This document shows positions 13,997-20,172 of a stretch of 29,616 bases of DNA, piece by piece (positions within the stretch are counted from its first letter, which is position 1; each line of letters starts with the position of its first letter). The notes below the pieces were generated by a model. It ran no database searches. It was not told the DNA's origin and saw only the letters and a program-made list of their open reading frames with translations. A program made the translations under genes and the position numbers. The stretch comes from a virus. The stretch covers positions 1 to 29,616 of IMG/VR virus record IMGVR_UViG_3300035183_000545; one strand, written 5' to 3'.

Positions 13997-15127
13997 ATGT
14001 CGTTGTTTTCGCAAATTACCCTCTCGCCGGCGGAAGTTGAGGAATGGCTGCCTCGGCTGGCGCTTCTCAATTTGGAGGCGCGCGCGTCCGTCGAGATTGT
14101 CGGACCGCCCGGATGCGGCAAGTCAGAGATTGCCTTCAGCTTGGCGAAGGCAATGACAGAAAAGACGGGCAACCGATGGGCAATGGCCGTGGCGCACGCC
14201 GCGCGCTACACGCCAACCGACACGTTGGGCTTTATGATCCCTCGCCAGCGTGAGGGCGGAATGCTTGTGTCGTCTTTCACTGCCCCCCCTTGGGCGCATG
14301 TGCGTGAGGACGACACATGGGTGTTCGATCACGAGTACGGCGTGTTGGTGCTGGAAGAGTTTGGGCAGGCGGAGCCGGACACAAAGAAAGCGCTGGCGGA
14401 GTTGCTGCTGGAAGGCCGGCTTGGGCCACACTGCCTGCCGCGTGGCTGGTTTATCGTGGCCACGTCCAATCGGGCGCAGGATCGGTCCGGGGTGACGCGG
14501 GACCTTGATCACGTGCTGAATAGGATAACGCGGGTGCACATGCGACCGGACCCCGACGCTTGGGAGCAATGGGCGGTGCGCGCGGGGGTGCCGACCATCG
14601 TCATTTCTTTCGCGCTGCGCAACCCACAAATAGTGTTTGAGGGCGAAGTACCGAAGGAGCCGGGTCCTTGGGCGACGCCACGCTCGCTCGTACGCGCGGC
14701 GCGCAAGCTGGAGGCGTTCATGCCGCGCCTGGCGGACGGTGCGCTGGACGTCCGCGAAGGGCTTGACGGTGCCCTGTTCAATCTGATCGCGGGCGATATC
14801 GGCGAGGGCGCCGCGCACCAGCTGAACGCGCATATGAGGCTTGTGACGCAGCTTCCGTCGCTCGACGACGTGCTCGCCGCCCCCGGCGCCGTGGACGTGC
14901 CTAGCCGGCCCGATTTGCAAATGCTGCTGGTCTATGAAATGGCAGCGAAAGCGACCCCGGCCAACATGGATAAGCTGCTGACCTACATGCGCAGGCTGCC
15001 ACGGGAGTTTGCGGTGGCGTTCGCGAAGGCAGCAGTGGGCTACTCGCCGAAGGTGCTGCTGACCACGTGCATGACGCAATTTGTTGCGGAAAACTCGGTG
15101 CTTATGGCAGCCATGGCGAGGAAATGA
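13997..15127 (+). CDS. MoxR-type AAA+ ATPase, 376 aa
   Basis: Walker A GPPGCGKS is at 36-43. The Walker B region is GVLVLEEFGQAEPD (115-128), with Glu-Glu at 120-121 where Asp-Glu is usual. Sensor 1 is ATSNRAQD (155-162), and a basic region with DHVLNRITRVHMRPD follows. The short N-terminus and immediate pairing with a VWA-domain gene are typical of MoxR ATPases, which act as chaperones or remodellers on a target recruited by the VWA partner. GGAGG lies about 8 nt before ATG 13997. The last base pairs overlap the VWA gene start (ATGA). Target and purpose in the phage are unknown. Confidence 0.9.
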   Translation: MSLFSQITLSPAEVEEWLPRLALLNLEARASVEIVGPPGCGKSEIAFSLAKAMTEKTGNRWAMAVAHAARYTPTDTLGFMIPRQREGGMLVSSFTAPPWAHVREDDTWVFDHEYGVLVLEEFGQAEPDTKKALAELLLEGRLGPHCLPRGWFIVATSNRAQDRSGVTRDLDHVLNRITRVHMRPDPDAWEQWAVRAGVPTIVISFALRNPQIVFEGEVPKEPGPWATPRSLVRAARKLEAFMPRLADGALDVREGLDGALFNLIAGDIGEGAAHQLNAHMRLVTQLPSLDDVLAAPGAVDVPSRPDLQMLLVYEMAAKATPANMDKLLTYMRRLPREFAVAFAKAAVGYSPKVLLTTCMTQFVAENSVLMAAMARK

Positions 15128-16392
15128 CAAACATGTATAACGTAGTTTCTGGCGCGAAGCGTACGCATGATCGGCTGACTGCCTTGAAGGGTCGGCTTTT
15201 GGTGGAGCAAGCGTTCTTTAGCTACATGCTCTACTCTACCACGCGCTTGCGTGTAGTGAATGACGCTTCATTCACTCACGTTGCCGCAACGGACGGATAC
15301 AATATCCTGCTGAACGAAGATACATTCTTCGCGATGCAGCCATCAGAACAGATATTCGTGCTGGCGCATGAGTTGCTGCACGTCGTATTCGATCACTGCG
15401 GGCAATCCAAGCGATACGCCGAGGCGGGCGGCATCGCGTATCAGGACGGAGTGACGCTGCCATTTGATAGACGCTTGGCGAACGTCGCGCAGGACGCGGT
15501 AATCAACAAGATACTGGACGATGCGCGCGTCGGGACCATGCCACGCGGCGGGGTGTTCTTTCCGTTCGTGTCAGCTGCTGACGGTTGGGTGGACGTGTAC
15601 CGCACCCTGTTCAAGGATGAGAAAGCTGGCGGCGCCCCCCGGCTGGGCTTAGAACGGCCCTTCGACGAACATATGGACCCGGCGGACGTGCCGGACGATG
15701 GCGAAGAGGCGCCGCCGCGCCCCTCGCCGGCGCAATTGGCCGGTGCGGTGCGGGAAGCCATGGCGCGGGCGAAAGCCCATGGCACGCTGCCTGCTGCCTT
15801 GGAGCGGGCGCTAGGGGGCGCGGCGGCGCCCCCCGTGGACTGGCGGGAAGTACTCCGCGCCAGCGTCCAGCGCGTGCTCGGCACGGGGGCGTATTCATGG
15901 GAGAGGCCGGACCGGCGGATGCTGGCGCGGGGGGCGCGCGATTTAAGCCGGATGGTGGTTGCGCCTGGCCGGGCGGGGCGCAGGGTGGGCGGCATCGTGA
16001 TTGCGGTCGATACGTCGGGGTCCGTGGCGCCCGCCGTGCTGGACGTGTTCGCGGCGGCAATGTCTGATATCTTGTCCCAAGCGCGCCCGGCATGGGCGGA
16101 CATTTTGTGGTGCGATGCCGCCATAGGCGCGCATCATCACGTAACCGACCCGGACGGGTTGCGGGACGTGCTGGCGCAGCCGGTCCCGGGTGGGGGCGGG
16201 ACGGACTTCCGCCCGGTGTTCGGGTGGGTCGAAGCGGCACACGCGCGCCCGGACGCGGTGGTGTATTTGACTGACTTGTACGGCACGTTTCCTGCGCATC
16301 AGCCGGACGGCGTGCAGACTATCTGGGCATCCATTTCGCGCAACGCCGCTCCGCCCTGGGGCGAGTTTGTGTTCCTGGATATGAACCAATAG
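15124..16392 (+). CDS. DUF2201-like zincin + VWA protein, 422 aa
   Basis: The N-terminal domain has AHELLHVVFDH (81-91), an HExxH zinc-metallopeptidase motif with a third His. The C-terminal domain is a VWA fold with a complete metal site: DTSGS (296-300), Thr in GGGGTDF (360) and Asp in YLTDLYG (384). This is the DUF2201 layout, normally paired with a MoxR ATPase as here. Between them lies an acidic, Pro-rich linker (residues about 180-205). It could be a protease or a metal-dependent substrate adaptor for the ATPase. ATG 15124 overlaps the ATPase stop; ATG 15133 has better spacing to GAGGA and is an equally good start. Confidence 0.9.
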   Translation: MTNMYNVVSGAKRTHDRLTALKGRLLVEQAFFSYMLYSTTRLRVVNDASFTHVAATDGYNILLNEDTFFAMQPSEQIFVLAHELLHVVFDHCGQSKRYAEAGGIAYQDGVTLPFDRRLANVAQDAVINKILDDARVGTMPRGGVFFPFVSAADGWVDVYRTLFKDEKAGGAPRLGLERPFDEHMDPADVPDDGEEAPPRPSPAQLAGAVREAMARAKAHGTLPAALERALGGAAAPPVDWREVLRASVQRVLGTGAYSWERPDRRMLARGARDLSRMVVAPGRAGRRVGGIVIAVDTSGSVAPAVLDVFAAAMSDILSQARPAWADILWCDAAIGAHHHVTDPDGLRDVLAQPVPGGGGTDFRPVFGWVEAAHARPDAVVYLTDLYGTFPAHQPDGVQTIWASISRNAAPPWGEFVFLDMNQ

Positions 16393-16425
16393 CAGCAAGC
16401 CTGACTGTCGAAGGGGGGCAAGACA

Positions 16426-17196
16426 ATGAGCCGCATTCCTGAATACATCTACAGCGCGCTCACTGGGCGCGCGCGCTCGGCGGGGCACGCATTGATGGCG
16501 GCGTACATGGACGACTTGCCGCTTACACCGAGAGAGTTAGACTTGTTGTTCATATCTGAGGAAGAGTACGAGATGGTCTCGAAGGTGTACGCCATGCGGC
16601 GGAGCCAGATATATTCTTTGGCTGAATTGCGTATATCCTGCGACGGTCTGGCTTCCAGGCCGGAGTGGGCCGGGCGCAAACTACAATTGGGTTGGGCCGG
16701 ACCACGTAGCCGCATTGAATTAGCTCCACGTGACAAAATTGTATTCGTGTCGCCGAAGGACGTCCAATTGCGCCCCGGCGCAAACCCTGAGCATGTAGCC
16801 ATACTGTCTGCTTATGTCGATCAAGCCTGCTTGTTGTTTGACCATTACACCGCCGTGTCTCGGTTCATTACCGGAGCCATGTCGATGCTTTCTTCGGGGT
16901 CGGCGCTTAAACTGGCGATGCCCAATGTGCTTGCCGCCGTAGGCGATAGTAAGCCCTTCAGCATGTATTTGCCCCGCTTCGACGCCGCGCGGGGGCGTTT
17001 GCCTGCCTGCTGGGTGAGGGATGGTTGGGCGGAAGCGGAGGAGTTTGCAGCGTCGTTCATCGCGAAGGGGATGCTTCTGGGGGATGAGGGCCGTTGCTTG
17101 GATTGGAGGTACATGCCGCGCGCATTTGTTTACGAAACGGCTTATGTGAAACTGCCATTCTTGCCGGACCCCGTTCCCTTGGAGACTATCCCATGA
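16426..17196 (+). CDS. Hypothetical protein, 256 aa
   Basis: AAGGGGGG sits about 8 nt before ATG 16426, a strong ribosome site. The protein has a charged N-terminus (LTPRELDLLFISEEEYEM), a basic middle (ELAPRDKIVFVSPKDVQLRP) and a moderately hydrophobic helical stretch near 145-165 (AVSRFITGAMSMLSSGSALK), then a Trp-rich end. It has neither a signal peptide nor an enzyme motif I recognise. It follows the VWA gene by 33 nt and is co-directional, so it may belong to that module, but nothing in its sequence shows this. Confidence 0.82.
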   Translation: MSRIPEYIYSALTGRARSAGHALMAAYMDDLPLTPRELDLLFISEEEYEMVSKVYAMRRSQIYSLAELRISCDGLASRPEWAGRKLQLGWAGPRSRIELAPRDKIVFVSPKDVQLRPGANPEHVAILSAYVDQACLLFDHYTAVSRFITGAMSMLSSGSALKLAMPNVLAAVGDSKPFSMYLPRFDAARGRLPACWVRDGWAEAEEFAASFIAKGMLLGDEGRCLDWRYMPRAFVYETAYVKLPFLPDPVPLETIP

Positions 17197-17212
17197 CGCG
17201 AGGAGGCGCACC

Positions 17213-17677
17213 ATGTCGGCTGTTGTAGATACCGCCGTGTCCTGGTACCATCGTTCCCTGGTAAAGGGCTACGCATCCGTTGTGGGGCTGCATGGTCCTG
17301 CGCTACGTGTATTCAAACACATGTGGCGCGAGCATCTCGCGGAGACCAGATGGCATCCCGTAGGCATAGACTATTTGCCCATTACTGGTAAGCCACGATA
17401 CTGCTACGTGTATGTGCCATACCGCACGACTTTGGCTCCGCTTCGAACGTGGCTGAGTATGTTCAGTGAGAGTACGTGCGGCCCAGTACCGCACAGTTAT
17501 AATTACGATATGGCTAAAGAGCGTGTCGTGCCGTTCCCCTTTGGCCGAGAAGGCCGCACCAGGTTCGTTATTCCTAGCGACCAGGTGGACGCGGTGGATA
17601 AGATCATAGCCGCATCCGGTTGGAGAAGCCTCATAACAAAAGAAAGGACGACAACATGCCAATCTACCCCGGCGTGA
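17213..17677 (+). CDS. Hypothetical protein, 154 aa
   Basis: GAGGAGG lies about 6 nt before ATG 17213. The sequence is rich in Tyr, Arg and His (GKPRYCYVYVPYRTTLAPL) with a C-terminal region holding FVIPSDQVDAVDKIIAASGW. It has no membrane segment and no recognised motif. The last 22 nt overlap the next gene in another frame, so the final residues (TTTCQSTPA) may be of little importance. Family unknown. Confidence 0.78.
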   Translation: MSAVVDTAVSWYHRSLVKGYASVVGLHGPALRVFKHMWREHLAETRWHPVGIDYLPITGKPRYCYVYVPYRTTLAPLRTWLSMFSESTCGPVPHSYNYDMAKERVVPFPFGREGRTRFVIPSDQVDAVDKIIAASGWRSLITKERTTTCQSTPA

Positions 17678-17826
17678 CTGGCACCTATCCGCCCGAGGTA
17701 TGGCGGCGGGCTGAGATGCTGGCAGACGGAGAGATCACTGATGAGCTACTCCGCCTCGCCGAGAGGCTGGTGCAGTACGAGCGCAAGCTGCAAGAGGCAG
17801 CGGCTCGGACGGAGGACAAGAAATGA
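17656..17826 (+). CDS. Small YPxExW-motif protein, 56 aa
   Basis: ATG 17656 follows AAAGGA at about 7 nt. The sequence GTYPPEVWRRAEMLADGE, then ITDELLRLAERLVQYERK matches the N-terminal part of the 145-aa protein at 11873 (G.YP.E.W..A..LA, then DELL...ER). It is thus a stand-alone version of that domain, about 5.8 kb away. It is predicted helical and charged. It overlaps the next gene by ATGA. Function is unknown. Confidence 0.8.
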   Translation: MPIYPGVTGTYPPEVWRRAEMLADGEITDELLRLAERLVQYERKLQEAAARTEDKK

Positions 17827-18521
17827 CCATGGCATGGCACTTCACCCGCGATAGGTTGCGCTCCGGCCACCTTATTCCGGAGCCGGGCTACGTGCTCCGT
17901 GACATTGCCCCGCTAAAGCCTGGGCTATCTGGATTGCACGCATCCTCGAACATCCTGGACGCGCTTGTATACGCGCCTGGGCCGCTCTTGCATCGTGTGC
18001 GGATGAGCGGAAAGACCGTCCACGACAGCGATAAGATGGTCGCGGAAGAACGCACCATTATCTGGTCCATCGACGCGACCAGCATTCTCTTGGCCTGCGC
18101 TCGGCACTGGGCGCTAGAAGTCGCACACCTTTGGGACGCGCCGCCGAAAGCTCTAGAGTATCTGAAAACCGGCAATGATAAATTGCGCCGTGATGCCAGA
18201 TCCGCTGCACGCGCCGCCATTAGCGCGGCGCGTAAAAGCAAGGACGACGCAATGACTGTGGCACGGACTGCCGCCTACGCCGCGCTGAACGCTGCCGCTA
18301 CGCCGCATCAGATCGAGCAGGATGCGATTACGATTGCTCTAGCATCAGCGGCGAACGCGGCATCGGCTATCGGTGAGAAGGCAGTTAGCGCCCTGCCAGC
18401 CAGCGTTAGTCAATTCGACATGGAACGGCCCGCAACATATGCTGCTGCTCGGGACGCCGCTCGCGCGCGTCAGGAACAGCACATTGTCGAAGCGGTTACA
18501 CAGGTACACGAAAGGAGGTAA
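17823..18521 (+). CDS. DUF7666-like protein, tandem copy 1 (232 aa)
   Basis: Residues 1-110 follow a phage pattern I associate with DUF7666: AWHFTRD at the start, SGLHASSNILDALVYAPG (36-53), LLHRVRMSGKTVHDSDKMVA, then IIWSIDATSILLACARHWAL and VAHLW. The remaining half is a long Ala-rich helical tail (ARAAISAARKSK, AAYAALNAAAT). The HASS and HRV positions are the most conserved in the family; no activity is known to me. The gene directly precedes a related copy, with an AGGAGG site in between. Confidence 0.82.
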   Translation: MTMAWHFTRDRLRSGHLIPEPGYVLRDIAPLKPGLSGLHASSNILDALVYAPGPLLHRVRMSGKTVHDSDKMVAEERTIIWSIDATSILLACARHWALEVAHLWDAPPKALEYLKTGNDKLRRDARSAARAAISAARKSKDDAMTVARTAAYAALNAAATPHQIEQDAITIALASAANAASAIGEKAVSALPASVSQFDMERPATYAAARDAARARQEQHIVEAVTQVHERR

Positions 18522-18524
18522 AGA

Positions 18525-19211
18525 ATGATACTCGCCTGGCACTTTACTCGCGACATGACCCAAGTCGGCCCGCCGGTCCCGGTGCCGGGCCAGGTGATTA
18601 AGTATTATGAGCCTCTCGAATCGTTGCTATCAGTGCCATCTGCCTCGGATCGCATCATTGATGCACTGACCGCCGCCCCTGGTCATCTTCTCCACCGCGT
18701 ACGCCTGGGCGGGAAAATCCTCCGACACGGAACCCGGTTGGTATCATCGGAATGGACCTTCCTCTGGTCCATCGACGCGAGGGAAATCCTTTTGGATTGC
18801 GCTCGCCGCTGGGCGCTCGACGTTCTCCATTTGTGGACTTTGCCGGCGATGGTGAAGGAGTATCTGGAGACTGGCCGGGAGGAATTGCGAGACGCCGCCA
18901 TAGCCGCCTCGCTCTCTGTCAGTGCGGCTGCCTCCGCCGCTTGGTCTGCCGCCTTCATTGCTTACACAAAGGGCTACCATGATACATCATTCAAAGCGAG
19001 AGACGCCGACATTGTTGCGTCTAAGGCCGCAGAAGCCGCTGCCAAGGCAGCTATCCATTCTGCCAGGGTTGCCGCCATCGACGCTGGGCTTGATGCCGGA
19101 TCACTCGATGACCCTGACGGGGCAAAAGCCTTTGCCGCCATCCGTGCAAAACAAAACGACTACATCACGGATTTGGTTATGAAAGCACATGAGGAGGCAA
19201 AAAATGTCTGA
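18525..19211 (+). CDS. DUF7666-like protein, tandem copy 2 (228 aa)
   Basis: Starts MILAWHFTRD, 3 nt after copy 1, with AAAGGAGG upstream. It shares LLHRVRLGGKILRH, FLWSIDAREILLDCARRWAL and LHLW with copy 1, and also ends in an Ala-rich helical tail. The SGLHAS signature of copy 1 is replaced by SVPSAS, so the conserved Gly-Leu-His is lost. This suggests copy 2 has changed function or is decaying, although its frame is intact. Function is unknown. Confidence 0.82.
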   Translation: MILAWHFTRDMTQVGPPVPVPGQVIKYYEPLESLLSVPSASDRIIDALTAAPGHLLHRVRLGGKILRHGTRLVSSEWTFLWSIDAREILLDCARRWALDVLHLWTLPAMVKEYLETGREELRDAAIAASLSVSAAASAAWSAAFIAYTKGYHDTSFKARDADIVASKAAEAAAKAAIHSARVAAIDAGLDAGSLDDPDGAKAFAAIRAKQNDYITDLVMKAHEEAKNV

Positions 19212-19461
19212 TGATCTCAACACTGGCAGGCACTACCACGACGCCGGGCCGCTCACAAAGAATGTGCTGGCCATCCGCGAGCACGTGCGCCAGCGCGCCG
19301 AGACCGGCGCGCTGGCGGATGCGGAATGGCTTGCGCATCTTGCCGATGCACTTTCCAGTTTGGCGGAGCGGGTCGAGGCGTTGGAGAACGCGCAGGCCTC
19401 CGCCGCTGCGCGGCGGGCGTGGAACGGACGGATTACTGTTATTGACGGGGGAGCAAGATAA
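19204..19461 (+). CDS. Small helical protein, 85 aa
   Basis: GAGGAGG lies about 6 nt before ATG 19204, and the gene overlaps the end of the previous one by 8 nt. Residues about 45-70 (WLAHLADALSSLAERVEALE) are a likely coiled coil; the N-terminus reads MSDDLNTGRHYHDAGPL. Its stop overlaps the start of the next gene (TAATG). No family is recognised. Confidence 0.78.
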   Translation: MSDDLNTGRHYHDAGPLTKNVLAIREHVRQRAETGALADAEWLAHLADALSSLAERVEALENAQASAAARRAWNGRITVIDGGAR

Positions 19462-19613
19462 TGTCGCGTACCTGGTTAACTTGTTATATCGTGGTCACTT
19501 CTGCGCTATGGTTCGCCGTGGGAGCATTCGTCGGCGCATCGTTGCGCGATATGGCCGCGCATACGACCGGCTCCGGTTTGAGCCTTGGCGCGATGCTTGG
19601 AGGCGGACAATGA
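19461..19613 (+). CDS. Small membrane protein, TM copy 1 (50 aa)
   Basis: ATG 19461 overlaps the upstream stop. One membrane segment covers about residues 5-27 (WLTCYIVVTSALWFAVGAFV). The C-terminus is GSGLSLGAMLGGGQ. It is closely related to the second half of the next gene, and perhaps to the 46-aa protein at 22042. The stop overlaps the next start (ATGA). It is likely an inner-membrane peptide of unknown role. Confidence 0.75.
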   Translation: MSRTWLTCYIVVTSALWFAVGAFVGASLRDMAAHTTGSGLSLGAMLGGGQ

Positions 19614-19855
19614 TACAAGCGGAACAAAATAAGCTCGACACAAGGGTCGCCGCCGGCGCGACAGAATGCCAGCATGGCAACGCTGAACGTGAAGCAGAAG
19701 CTGTTCTGTGCATCTGGTTAATTTGTTGTGTCGTGCTCATTTCTGCGCTCTCGTTTGCTACGGGAACATTGATTGGCGCGGCGCGGCATGAGGCGACCGC
19801 CCAGGCGGCGTGTTCTGGCCTGCGCCTCGGCGCGACGCTGGGAGGTGGGCAATGA
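19610..19855 (+). CDS. Chimeric protein: truncated family copy E fused to TM copy 2 (81 aa)
   Basis: Residues 1-32 (QNKLDTRVAAGATECQ, then AEREAEAVL) are the N-terminus of the expanded small-protein family and align with the next gene. At residue about 33 the sequence switches to CIWLICCVVLISALSFATG and ends SGLRLGATLGGGQ, which aligns with the whole TM copy 1. The frame is intact across the junction, so a tandem duplication followed by an internal deletion made an in-frame fusion. Starts and stops overlap neighbours by ATGA on both sides. It may be expressed; whether it functions is unknown. Confidence 0.78.
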   Translation: MIQAEQNKLDTRVAAGATECQHGNAEREAEAVLCIWLICCVVLISALSFATGTLIGAARHEATAQAACSGLRLGATLGGGQ

Positions 19856-20172
19856 CACAAACGAAACAGAAGGTGTTAGACACAAGGGTTGTTATCGTCT
19901 CAACAGAAGGCCAGCCTGGCAACGCTAAACATGAAGCGCGCGCGGTACGTGCGGCAGAGGCTGTGTTGCGGCGGCACAAGGTCTCCGCGGTTGAAGCGTA
20001 TAAGGCCTTCATGGCGGCGCTTGATGAGAGGATTGAGTTTAATGACGCCGCACCGCGCTTGGCCCGCATCTGGTTTGAAGCGACGTGCGCCGCCGACGCG
20101 GCCTATTCCAAGGGCTGGTGCGAAGATGACCACGAGACATTCGTCGTAATCGAGCCGGCGGAATCAATATGA
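19852..20172 (+). CDS. Expanded small-protein family, copy F (106 aa)
   Basis: ATG 19852 overlaps the chimera stop, with GGAGGTGGG just upstream. N-terminus MTQTKQKVLDTRVVIVSTEG; core KHEARAVRAAEAVLRRHKVS, AVEAYKAFMAALDE, then LARIWFEATCAADAAYSKGW, and a C-terminus VVIEPAESI. It is closest to copies B and D. It ends in an ATGA overlap with the DNA polymerase gene, so this family member is translationally coupled to replication. Function is unknown. Confidence 0.87.
   Translation: MTQTKQKVLDTRVVIVSTEGQPGNAKHEARAVRAAEAVLRRHKVSAVEAYKAFMAALDERIEFNDAAPRLARIWFEATCAADAAYSKGWCEDDHETFVVIEPAESI

Noticed and set aside
14123-15130. Minus-strand frame of 335 codons opposite the ATPase gene
   Set aside because: No ribosome site or motif; the ATPase on the plus strand has complete AAA+ motifs.
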